Notes under the pieces: generated by a model
What the model was told of the DNA's origin: nothing
Seen by the model: the letters and a program-made list of their open reading frames with translations, nothing else
Database searches by the model: none
From: an uncultured Muribaculaceae bacterium
Lineage (GTDB): Bacteria > Bacteroidota > Bacteroidia > Bacteroidales > Muribaculaceae
Direction of reading: 5' to 3'
Assembly: GCA_905233845.1 (NCBI GenBank)
Contig: CAJOFH010000018.1
Location: forward strand, 17,106-81,105
Length of the DNA: 64,000 nt
Part shown: positions 1 through 8,872 of the stretch, one piece after another
Position numbering within the stretch: the first letter of the stretch is position 1
How the letters are laid out: each line of letters opens with the position of its first letter
Made by a program: the position numbers and the translations under genes

Positions 1-66
1 CAAGGATTTTGGGGTTTTTGCTTCTTGGGAATCGCGTTGTGATTTTTTGAGCAGTATAAAAACAGC

Positions 67-96
67 AATCCCTGTCGCGGTGGGGCGGCAGGGATT
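67..96 (-). terminator. Rho-independent terminator of hppA
   Basis: An 8-bp stem (AATCCCTG/CAGGGATT) lies just downstream of the minus-strand pyrophosphatase gene. Read on the minus strand, the hairpin is followed within three bases by a T run (GCTGTTTTTA). Confidence 0.65.
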
Positions 97-153
97 GGGA
101 TTATTTGTAGAATCACGAAAAATCTTGGATTCTATTGACTATGATGAGTCGTA

Positions 154-2550
154 TTAGAACGATTTCATTTTGTAGAATGAGCGGTAGACGAAGTAGAGTG
201 CGATTAGGACGAAGGCGATTCCGAAGTATGGTGCCAGGCTTCGGAAGTTTTCGCTGATGGCGATTTCCATGGCAAGCACGCCAAACAATGTGGTGAACTT
301 GATGATGGGGTTCAAGGCTACCGAACTGGTGTCCTTAAATGGGTCGCCCACGGTGTCGCCCACCACGCTTGCGTCGTGCAGTGGTGTGCCCTTGGCCTTG
401 AGGTCAACCTCAACGACTTTCTTAGCGTTGTCCCAAGCGCCACCGGCATTTGCCATGAAGACAGCTTGGAAAAGTCCGAATACCGCAATTGAGATGAGGT
501 AGCTGACGAAGAGGCACACAGCATTGTCGCCACCGATGCTGCCTGGAGACGAGAGGCATGCGAAACCGAGTGCGAAGCAGAAGATGGCGATGAAAATGTT
601 GATCATGCCCTTCTGGGCATACTCGGTGCAGATTCGCACAACCTCTTGCGACTTGTTGATGTCGGCCTTCTTAGGAGCGTTGGCGTCGAGCTTGATGTTG
701 TTCTTGATGAAGTCTACGGCACGGTTAGCACCAGTGGTGACGGCTTGCATTGACGAGCCGGTGAACCAGAAAACAACACAACCACCAAGGATGAATCCAA
801 GGATAGAGTAAGGGTTGAGGAGGTTGAGGATGCTTGCAGGCTCGATGCCGAGTGTGTGCTGAATCATGAGGATGAGCGAGAAAATCATAGTTGTAGCTCC
901 TGCAACAGCAGTACCGATGAGTACTGGTTTGGCTGTAGCCTTGAAGGTATTTCCTGCGCCATCGTTGGCCTCAAGGTAGTATTTCGCTTTCTCGAAGTCA
1001 GGAGTAAATCCAAACTCGCCCTCGATGTCGGTCTTAGCCTTCTCTATATCGTCCTCGATAAGTGAGAGCTCATAAACCGATTGAGCGTTGTCGGTCACTG
1101 GTCCGTAGCTGTCGACAGCGATGGTCACAGGCCCCATTCCAAGCATACCGAATGCCACAAGGCCAAAAGCGAAGATTGAGAAATATGAGCCTAAAAGACC
1201 TTCCATTGCAAACTCTGAAGAGGCGAGATAAGCGATGAGCATCAGCACAAAGAACACGATGCCAGTCCAAAAACTACCGAAGTTGCCTGAAACAAGACCT
1301 GAGAGGATGTTGAGCGAAGCGCCACCTTGACGCGATGTCTCAACCACTTCCTTAACGTGAGTAGAGGTTGGTGAGGTGAAGAGCTTGGTAATCTCGGGGA
1401 TGAGAGCTGCTCCCAGCGTTCCACATGAAATTATCGTTGCCAGTCCTATCCACCAGTTGTTGCCCAGGTCCTTGAGCAAGAAGTAGCTGGCGAGGAAGGT
1501 AGCAATGATTGAGAAAATAGAGGTAATCCACACCAGACTTGTGAGCGGTTTCTCAAAGTCGAGGTCGTCGGCTTTACTGTATTTAGATTTCGACAGCGCG
1601 CCGTTGATATAATAAGAGAGCACCGAGGTCACAACACCAAGGATGCGCATTACGAAAATCCACACAAGGAGTTGGATTTGGAACTGTGGATCAACAGCCA
1701 ATAAGATGAACGACACAAGAGCTACACCAGTAACGCCATAGGTCTCGAAACCGTCGGCAGTAGGGCCAATCGAGTCGCCTGCGTTGTCGCCAGTACAGTC
1801 GGCGATAACACCAGGGTTGCGGGGGTCGTCCTCGCCAATCTTGAACACCACCTTCATGAGGTCGCTGCCGATGTCGGCAATCTTGGTGAAGATACCGCCA
1901 GCGATACGCAGTGCACTTGCTCCCAGCGACTCACCAATGGCAAAGCCAATGAAGCAGCTTCCAGCGAGGTTCTCGGGCATAAACATGAGGATGACAAGCA
2001 TGAGTAGCAGCTCAACGCAGATGAGCACCACGCCAATGCTCATACCAGCCGACAAAGGAATGTTGAGCAGGTCGAGAGGGTGACGTTTAAGAGATGCGAA
2101 TGCCATGCGGCTGTTGGCAAGAGTGTTCATGCGGACGCCGAACCAAGCAACGGCGTAAGAGCCGAGTATACCGATAATGGTCCAAGCAAGGATGAGAAGC
2201 ACTGAGCCAACGGGCATACCTGAAAGAACTCCAAAGTAAAGTGCTATAGCAGCACCGATAAAGAGGAACAGGATACCAAGGAATTTCCCTTGTTGCTTGA
2301 GATAGGTAGAGCACGTCTTGAAGATTACGTTGCCAATCTCGAGCATTGAACTGTGGGCTTTGAGTTTGCGCACTTTGCTGAATTGCCATAGACCAAACAG
2401 CATACCAAGAATAACAATGAGAAATCCCCAATAGAGCACGCTCGTGTTTGGATCTTGCGCAAATCCTTCGGGCATTTTTAAATCGGCCTCGCTGGCAAAG
2501 AGCGATACCGGAAGCATCAACATGGTTAATGCGGAAAGTAATTTTTTCAT
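154..2550 (-). CDS. hppA: Membrane-bound ion-translocating pyrophosphatase
   Basis: Hydrolyses cytoplasmic pyrophosphate and pumps H+ and/or Na+ across the inner membrane. The protein has about 16 hydrophobic segments. The substrate site is clear: DIGSD near residue 226 and EDDPRNPGVIAD, then GDNAGD, at 240-259; a late GDTVGDP motif supplies further Mg-PPi ligands. It starts with a signal-like segment (MKKLLSALTMLMLPVSLFAS) that many family members lack, making it long at 798 residues. The loop GNTFKATAKP near 533 has Lys where K+-dependent enzymes carry Ala, so K+ independence and the divergent Na+-regulated H+-pump clade are plausible, by inference. It appears monocistronic, with a TATTTTTG -7 box upstream and a terminator downstream. 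Confidence 0.93.
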   Translation of the reverse strand: MKKLLSALTMLMLPVSLFASEADLKMPEGFAQDPNTSVLYWGFLIVILGMLFGLWQFSKVRKLKAHSSMLEIGNVIFKTCSTYLKQQGKFLGILFLFIGAAIALYFGVLSGMPVGSVLLILAWTIIGILGSYAVAWFGVRMNTLANSRMAFASLKRHPLDLLNIPLSAGMSIGVVLICVELLLMLVILMFMPENLAGSCFIGFAIGESLGASALRIAGGIFTKIADIGSDLMKVVFKIGEDDPRNPGVIADCTGDNAGDSIGPTADGFETYGVTGVALVSFILLAVDPQFQIQLLVWIFVMRILGVVTSVLSYYINGALSKSKYSKADDLDFEKPLTSLVWITSIFSIIATFLASYFLLKDLGNNWWIGLATIISCGTLGAALIPEITKLFTSPTSTHVKEVVETSRQGGASLNILSGLVSGNFGSFWTGIVFFVLMLIAYLASSEFAMEGLLGSYFSIFAFGLVAFGMLGMGPVTIAVDSYGPVTDNAQSVYELSLIEDDIEKAKTDIEGEFGFTPDFEKAKYYLEANDGAGNTFKATAKPVLIGTAVAGATTMIFSLILMIQHTLGIEPASILNLLNPYSILGFILGGCVVFWFTGSSMQAVTTGANRAVDFIKNNIKLDANAPKKADINKSQEVVRICTEYAQKGMINIFIAIFCFALGFACLSSPGSIGGDNAVCLFVSYLISIAVFGLFQAVFMANAGGAWDNAKKVVEVDLKAKGTPLHDASVVGDTVGDPFKDTSSVALNPIIKFTTLFGVLAMEIAISENFRSLAPYFGIAFVLIALYFVYRSFYKMKSF

Positions 2551-2643
2551 ATACTTATATTAGATTATAATTAAATAGTCTATGTTATAGATATTTAGTT
2601 TGTCATCTCATGGTGTAGCCATAATTTGAGCGTGTAAAGTTAG

Positions 2644-2651
2644 CAAAAATA
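2644..2651 (-). promoter_or_regulatory. Putative -7 box for hppA
   Basis: The complement reads TATTTTTG, matching the Bacteroidetes TAnnTTTG element, about 95 bases before the hppA start. The -33 element is not well placed, so this is weak. Confidence 0.35.
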
Positions 2652-2751
2652 GCCTAAATAACAAAAATTAGCATCAAATTTCAACTAATATTAATAAAAA
2701 TGAGAGTTCAAAAAAAATAGGGTGGATATTGGAGAGGATGGGTTAATAAAA

Positions 2752-2787
2752 AAACTGGCATCAAGCTTCATGCTTTGATACCAGTTT
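2752..2787 (-). terminator. Rho-independent terminator of gapA
   Basis: A hairpin with an AAACTGG/CCAGTTT base and an inner ATCAA/TTGAT stem sits 25 bases after the gapA stop codon. On the minus strand it runs straight into TTTTTTTATT. Confidence 0.75.
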
Positions 2788-2812
2788 GTGTTGAATGTTC
2801 GTTGTTGGCTAA

Positions 2813-3853
<1,041 letters not shown>

Positions 3854-3967
3854 TCAGTAAATTGTTTAAAATAATTAATTATAATTGCCTAAAAAGTATT
3901 ATCTTTGCACAAACTATTGCAATAGTATGAAAATGGTTGAGACTAATACTCTCCAATTTTTCGGCTG

Positions 3968-3998
3968 CAAAATTAATATATTTTATAGTCATTTACAA
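3968..3998 (-). promoter_or_regulatory. Promoter of gapA
   Basis: On the minus strand a TTG is followed after 20 bases by TAATTTTG, a good Bacteroidetes -33/-7 pair. It predicts a gapA leader of about 110 bases. Confidence 0.55.
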
Positions 3999-4098
3999 TA
4001 AAATATTGGTAGTAGTGACCTCAATTAAGAATGTTTAATAGTTTTATTATTTGAGTTGGATACACTTATTTTATTAACTTTTAAATATTTACATTATT

Positions 4099-4488
4099 AT
4101 GGGTTTTGTAAAAGAGTTTAAAGAGTTTGCCATGAAGGGCAACGTAATGGACATGGCTGTTGGTGTAATCATTGGCGGCGCGTTTGGTAAAATTGTTAGT
4201 TCATTGGTTGATGATGTGCTGATGCCAGCCATTGGTATGCTTACTGGCAATGTTGATTTCACAAGCTTGGCATTGAAGATTGGTGAAGGCGAGGGTGCTG
4301 CAGTGCTTAAGTATGGCACTTTCATCCAGAATATCATCGACTTCTTGATTATTGCTCTGTGTATCTTCTTAATGATCAAGGGCATGAATAAGCTCACCAA
4401 GAAGAAAGAAGAGGAGCCAGCACCTGCCGAGCCCAGCAACGAGGAGAAACTCTTGGGCGAGATTCGCGACTTGCTGAAGAACAAGTGA
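4099..4488 (+). CDS. mscL: Large-conductance mechanosensitive channel MscL
   Basis: Forms the homopentameric tension-gated pore that releases solutes on hypo-osmotic shock, in the inner membrane. The N-terminal amphipathic helix ([31 protein letters not shown]) runs into TM1. TM2 is near residues 75-97, and a charged C-terminal bundle helix ends in [16 protein letters not shown], all typical of MscL. The length of 129 residues is normal. The ATG at 4099 is preceded by an AT-rich leader without a clear Shine-Dalgarno. A plus-strand TATCTTTG at 3900-3907 could be its -7 box. It converges on the kinase gene at 4589, with a shared hairpin between them. Confidence 0.96.
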   Translation: MGFVKEFKEFAMKGNVMDMAVGVIIGGAFGKIVSSLVDDVLMPAIGMLTGNVDFTSLALKIGEGEGAAVLKYGTFIQNIIDFLIIALCIFLMIKGMNKLTKKKEEEPAPAEPSNEEKLLGEIRDLLKNK

Positions 4489-4534
4489 TTTTATGGCGCT
4501 TCGCGCATTTAGAGATTAGGGAAGCCCCTATTGA

Positions 4535-4571
4535 CAACAACTGCATCGAGAATTTCTCGATGCAGTTGTTG
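4535..4571. terminator. Bidirectional hairpin between mscL and the kinase gene
   Basis: A perfect 16-bp stem (CAACAACTGCATCGAG and its complement) with a five-base loop lies between two convergent genes. Neither flank has a long T run, so efficiency is uncertain, but position and stem strength suit a shared terminator. Confidence 0.6.
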
Positions 4572-4588
4572 TTAGTGTGTTATCACGA

Positions 4589-6280
4589 TTAATCGCGTGA
4601 GGGGTACTTGAAGCTTGAACCTCCAAGGAACTCTCGCATGATGCTTGTGGGCGGAATTTCCTTGTCATCGACTGGGATGAAGTAGTGAATGAACTTGAGC
4701 AGTCGGTGCGCTTCGGAGTACTCCGGGCAATTCTTAGGTACCGATGACAAGATTAGCTCGGCATGTGGTCTCAAAACCGCGAACTCAATGTTTAGAGCCG
4801 AGTTGAACATCATGTCGGCATTCTCCTGATAAGGTGCTATCCATTTCTCCTCGGCAAGGCACACGTTTTTCCAGTGGCTGATTGTCTCGGTTGCGGTAAA
4901 TGCCCCCTTGTTATAGTCGCGGATGATGCGACGTAGCAAGCGGTTGTCGCTCGTTGGCACCCAGTTGTGGTCATCGAGCGAGATGCTGGTAAGGGTAGAG
5001 ATGTAAATTTTGAATTTAGCATCTTCGGGAATGTGCTCTGTGAGCATAGGGTTAAGAGCATGAATGCCCTCGATAATGAGTACAGTGTCGTTCTTGAGTT
5101 TGAGTTTCTTGCCATTATACTCTCGCATACCAGTGACGAAATTGTATTCGGGGATTTCCACTCTCTCGCCTTGCATCAGGCGCATGAGGTGATCTTCTAG
5201 CAGTTCGCAGTCAACCGCTTTGATATTGTCGAAGTCATAGTCACCATTAGGCAGCAGTGGTGTGTCAACGCGGTTTACAAAGTAGTCGTCGGTAGAGAAA
5301 GAAAGGGGTCTTAGTCCGCAAGCCAGCAGCTGAATAGACAGACGTTTGCAGAAGGTGGTCTTTCCTGAGCTCGATGGCCCCGAGATGAGAACAATGCGGA
5401 TGGGGTTCTCCTTGTCACGGAAACGTCGGTCAATCTCCTCGGCAATTTGGACGATTTTCTTCTCTTGCAGTGCCTCGCTCACTTGAATGAGCTCGGAGGC
5501 GTGTCCACTGAGAATAGCTTTGTTCACATCACCGGCATTTGACTGTCGCATAATCACGTCCCAGTGTACTTTCTCGGCAAACATCTCGAAAGTGCGCGGC
5601 ATGTCGTGCATTTCGGAGAGCTTGGTGGGGTCATCCCAATCGTGAGTGCGGAGCATCAAGCCATCCTTATAGCGAATCACGTCCCACACTTTAAGATATC
5701 CTGCCGATGGCACGAGTGGTCCATAGAAGTAGTCGGCGGTGTCTTCGAGTGTGAAGTAGTCGCTGTAAATTTGTCCGCTCGACTCGAGGAGTTTTACCTT
5801 GTCGGCAAATCCACGTTCGGCAAAGGCCTTTATTGCATCTTCGGTCGTTGCCTCATGTCGGTGGAATACCATGTCGTTATCGACGATTTCATGCATACGC
5901 TTCCGTATATTCTCGATGTCTTCGTCGGTAACGGGTTCGTTGTTCTTTTTCCTTAGGTTACAGTAATATCCACCCGAGATGGGGTGCTCGATAAAGAGTT
6001 TGCTCCCAGGGCAAGTGTCGCTTGTCGCCTTGTAGAGCACGAAGCAAAGCGAGCGCACGTAAGCTCGGTATCCCGAGCCACGACGGGCGTCCATGAATTC
6101 TACATCTCGATTTTGGAAGAGCCTGAACTTTAGTCCTTGCGAGGCATTGTTCACCTTAGCAGAGACAACTGGGTAGGTAAAGTTCAGCTCGTCGGCCATC
6201 GAGTTGTAGACTTCTAGTAGAGACGTTCCCTCCGGAAATTCTCTAGTCACATTGTTGTTTTTGCATCGGATTTGTAACAT
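4589..6280 (-). CDS. TGS-domain nucleoside (uridine-type) kinase
   Basis: A uridine kinase/phosphoribulokinase-family P-loop enzyme that likely phosphorylates a nucleoside with ATP, in the cytosol. Residues 1-65 look like a TGS domain (MLQIRCKNNNVTREFPEGTSL). The next part, to about residue 200, resembles the threonyl-tRNA synthetase second domain (an H-x3-H-like RMHEIVDND...FHRHE stretch). The kinase part begins near residue 285 with Walker A GPSSSGKTTF, followed by the FSTDDYFVNR substrate loop and IIEGIHALNP. This fused form of about 550 residues is common in Bacteroidales and is often annotated only as nucleoside kinase. It is the last gene of the parC operon, 20 bases after trmO. The exact substrate cannot be read from the sequence. 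Confidence 0.88.
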   Translation of the reverse strand: MLQIRCKNNNVTREFPEGTSLLEVYNSMADELNFTYPVVSAKVNNASQGLKFRLFQNRDVEFMDARRGSGYRAYVRSLCFVLYKATSDTCPGSKLFIEHPISGGYYCNLRKKNNEPVTDEDIENIRKRMHEIVDNDMVFHRHEATTEDAIKAFAERGFADKVKLLESSGQIYSDYFTLEDTADYFYGPLVPSAGYLKVWDVIRYKDGLMLRTHDWDDPTKLSEMHDMPRTFEMFAEKVHWDVIMRQSNAGDVNKAILSGHASELIQVSEALQEKKIVQIAEEIDRRFRDKENPIRIVLISGPSSSGKTTFCKRLSIQLLACGLRPLSFSTDDYFVNRVDTPLLPNGDYDFDNIKAVDCELLEDHLMRLMQGERVEIPEYNFVTGMREYNGKKLKLKNDTVLIIEGIHALNPMLTEHIPEDAKFKIYISTLTSISLDDHNWVPTSDNRLLRRIIRDYNKGAFTATETISHWKNVCLAEEKWIAPYQENADMMFNSALNIEFAVLRPHAELILSSVPKNCPEYSEAHRLLKFIHYFIPVDDKEIPPTSIMREFLGGSSFKYPSRD

Positions 6281-6300
6281 GGGGTAAGAAATTTATATAG

Positions 6301-6969
6301 TTATTGTTCAATTACTTTCAGAATATTTCCATCGACGATGAAATGGATGTCGTGAGAGTCGAAGCGCATGCCGTAGACCTTGGTATGGTCGTTGTGGTAG
6401 TGTGGTCGTGGGTCGAGTGCAAGCGATTGCTTGAGGGCTTCGAGTTGCTGAGGTGAGAACTGTTGTGCCACCTCACTTGGTATTTCTACCTCAAGGGCTT
6501 GCCATCGGTTGTTGTCGACAAAGCCGCTGCGTGCTTCGGGATGAGCGTCGGCATAGGCTATGTAGGGTTTAATATCGTAGATGGGTGTTCCGTCCATTAG
6601 GTCGGCACCAGTGACGTGAATTACTGGTCCTTGTGGTGTGTCGAGCTCAATCTTTTGGAGCTTCACCGCCGAGAGGCCCAGAGGGTTGTGTCGATAAGGC
6701 GAACGGGTGGCATAGACCCCAATTCGTGTGTTGCCTCCCAGTCGTGGTGGTCGCACGGTGGGGCTTGTCGCGGTGTGCTTGTTTGCCGAGAATTCCCAGA
6801 TTAGCCAGATGTAATCGAACTCCTCAAGTCCTCGCAGGCCGTCGGGATTTTGGAACTCTGGTAGGAACGTTATGCGCCCTGTTAGCTTCTCGACAAGCCC
6901 GCTTTGCCGAGGTATTCCGAATTTCTCCTTGAAAGGCGAATGGAACGTTGCTATGGGCGTTATATTCAT
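6301..6969 (-). CDS. trmO: tRNA (t6A37 N6)-methyltransferase TrmO
   Basis: A SAM-dependent enzyme that N6-methylates threonylcarbamoyladenosine at position 37 of certain ANN-decoding tRNAs. The N-terminal beta-barrel (TsaA/YaeB) domain begins ITPIATFHSPFKEKFGIPRQ. It contains the family signatures RPPRLGG, GVYATRSPYRHNPLGLS and DLMDGTPIYDIKPYI at about residues 75-135. The C-terminal extension, as in E. coli YaeB, carries DPRPHYHND. The length of 222 residues is normal. It starts five bases after the S41 peptidase stop codon, so the genes are probably cotranscribed, with no clear functional link. Confidence 0.92.
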   Translation of the reverse strand: MNITPIATFHSPFKEKFGIPRQSGLVEKLTGRITFLPEFQNPDGLRGLEEFDYIWLIWEFSANKHTATSPTVRPPRLGGNTRIGVYATRSPYRHNPLGLSAVKLQKIELDTPQGPVIHVTGADLMDGTPIYDIKPYIAYADAHPEARSGFVDNNRWQALEVEIPSEVAQQFSPQQLEALKQSLALDPRPHYHNDHTKVYGMRFDSHDIHFIVDGNILKVIEQ

Positions 6970-6974
6970 CTCGG

Positions 6975-7994
6975 TTAACTGTTGGTTCGTTTTTGTTGTA
7001 GAATTTCGAACGCTTTTTCCAGGATTGAGTCCTTGCCACTGGCTATGTCATCTTGCGTCATGTCGACTTTAACGTCGGGTTCCACACCAAACTCCGTGAG
7101 TTTTCCGTCAGGTCCCGTGATTGGTGCTGCCGAGAATCGCACGCTCCAACCATTGGGGAGCTCGCTGTTGAAGGGCAGGCCGCATCCCCCACCAGTGGTG
7201 TCGCCCACGATGGTGACGTTAGGTAGCGACTTCATGATTGAGACGAAATTGTTCGTTGCACTGAACGAGCCTCGATTAGTGAGCACGACTATCGGTTTGT
7301 TGTAGTGTACTCTACCATGTGCAGGTTCAAAGTAGTAGTCGTAAGGCTCGGAGAACTCGTTGTGGCCTGTTCCTGTCTTATGCTGGATAGAGCCGGCATA
7401 GGTTCGCTCATCGATGAAACGTCCCACGAGCGTCTCGACATTAGTGAGGTAACCACCTCCGTTGCTTCTTACGTCGATGACAAGTCCGTCGCTTGTAGCG
7501 ATGTTACTGAAAATTACGTCGAGGTTGCCGTCGCCAATTGTAATAGAAAAGTCTCCATAATACATATAGGCGAAATTGTTGTCCAGAATGTGATACTTTA
7601 TGCCCGAAGCCTTACGGTAGTTAAAGTTCAGGTAATGCTCGTCGATGAGCCGTTCGTCATAGTTCGCTGGATACTGTTCCCAGATCCAGTAACGTGAAAC
7701 GTCTAAAGCCGATATCAGATTAGTGTGCCCGTCTTTCAGTTCTTTGAGCATGTCGCTGCACAAGTCGAAAAGTTCGCGGTTGGTTATTCCGTCGTGAAGC
7801 TTGGCACGATACTTGGCACGAACCTCGTTCCAGTCGACATCCTTGTAGGCAAAGAAACAGTAGTGCTCATCGAGGATAGTCCATAGAGCATCGAAGTTGC
7901 CGTAAGGGTCATTGTCCCATTCCACTTGCTCATGGCAGGCGGTGAGCGGCAGCATCGCAAGGATAGCGATCAAAGTGTAGAGCACTCGTTTCAT
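6975..7994 (-). CDS. S41-family (C-terminal processing) peptidase lipoprotein
   Basis: Probable periplasmic serine protease anchored as a lipoprotein. The N-terminus MKRVLYTLIAILAMLPLTAC has a type II signal with lipobox LTAC. A tail-protease fold follows. Residues around 150-185 (GNLDVIFSNIATSDGLVIDVRSNGGGYL) form the characteristic strand and turn. The nucleophile is the Ser in NRGSFSATNNF, and GDTTGGGCG follows as in S41 enzymes. No obvious PDZ domain is seen, which fits the small Bacteroidetes S41 type. Its ATG overlaps the preceding gene stop by four bases (ATGA), indicating translational coupling with the barrel protein. The substrate is unknown. Confidence 0.88.
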   Translation of the reverse strand: MKRVLYTLIAILAMLPLTACHEQVEWDNDPYGNFDALWTILDEHYCFFAYKDVDWNEVRAKYRAKLHDGITNRELFDLCSDMLKELKDGHTNLISALDVSRYWIWEQYPANYDERLIDEHYLNFNYRKASGIKYHILDNNFAYMYYGDFSITIGDGNLDVIFSNIATSDGLVIDVRSNGGGYLTNVETLVGRFIDERTYAGSIQHKTGTGHNEFSEPYDYYFEPAHGRVHYNKPIVVLTNRGSFSATNNFVSIMKSLPNVTIVGDTTGGGCGLPFNSELPNGWSVRFSAAPITGPDGKLTEFGVEPDVKVDMTQDDIASGKDSILEKAFEILQQKRTNS

Positions 7995-8869
7995 TGATAC
8001 ATTGAGGATATAAAATTGTTGTTAACTTTAGCTTTCTTCTTTGGACTCACGCTTAAAAACTCTCCACCTAAACCAATCACCAGATAGTGGGCTATAGAAC
8101 GTGTGTTGATATTGTTGGTCCAAGAGGAGTTGATGCGGTTTCGGTATCCCACGCGCAGGATGGTGTTGCCTAGATGCAGGTCGGCCGAGAGAGTGTGGTC
8201 GAGGTCGAAATGGTTGCCCCACCACCCAAAGTGGGTGAGGTTGCTGTGATTGCCCAGATAAATCTCGTAGTAAGCCTCATCGTAGTCGGGCGAGAAGAAT
8301 ACACCTGCCACAGGCAATGCCACTTGATATCGGAGCGTGATGGGCAGTCGCTTGATGTGAGTGTTGTAGATTGCCTGCCCCATGAACCCCACATTCCAGA
8401 GGATGCGTGTCGATACCAGGTTGTTGCTGTTGTAGGCATTGTAGAGAACACCTCCACGGAATTGCGTCTCACCACCCAGCTGGAATTGCAGATTGGGTGC
8501 CAACACATTGTTCCATCGTCGCATCATAGCCCATCGTGCGTCAATCATGAGAGCATGTGCGTCGTGGTTGCCAGCAGGATTGTGGGTGTAGGAATAGTCG
8601 GTCTCTATGCTTAGCTGTCGAGTCCATCGCTGAGGGTCGAATCCAAAGGCTTGTTGAGCCTCATAGCCCAAAGCAACAGCGTTCCCTCCATATTTAATTG
8701 GGGATATATAGGTGTCGAGTTCAGTAGCGTGCCCATACTGCGCCGAGAAAATTGATGCCACAGGTCGCAAAGGCTTCTCGTTTTCTGCGTCTTGCGCCAG
8801 TGCGCACTGCGTGCTCCATGCTAAAAACAGGGAGATAAGAAGAAACCTTATGTCGACCTTGAGAATCAT
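7991..8869 (-). CDS. Secreted beta-barrel protein, DUF3316-like
   Basis: Probable small outer-membrane barrel. A signal peptide (RFLLISLFLAWSTQCALAQ) ends near residue 26. The rest alternates polar and aromatic residues in beta-strand style and closes with YLVIGLGGEFLSV. The composition and the passages YGHATELDTYISPIKYGG and LRYQVALPVAGVFFSPDYDEAYYEIY recall the DUF3316 group of Bacteroidetes outer-membrane proteins; this is recognition from memory, not a search. It lies three bases after the parC stop and overlaps the S41 gene, a tight operon position that suggests shared expression rather than a topoisomerase role. Confidence 0.7.
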   Translation of the reverse strand: MILKVDIRFLLISLFLAWSTQCALAQDAENEKPLRPVASIFSAQYGHATELDTYISPIKYGGNAVALGYEAQQAFGFDPQRWTRQLSIETDYSYTHNPAGNHDAHALMIDARWAMMRRWNNVLAPNLQFQLGGETQFRGGVLYNAYNSNNLVSTRILWNVGFMGQAIYNTHIKRLPITLRYQVALPVAGVFFSPDYDEAYYEIYLGNHSNLTHFGWWGNHFDLDHTLSADLHLGNTILRVGYRNRINSSWTNNINTRSIAHYLVIGLGGEFLSVSPKKKAKVNNNFISSMYQ

Positions 8870-8872
8870 AGT

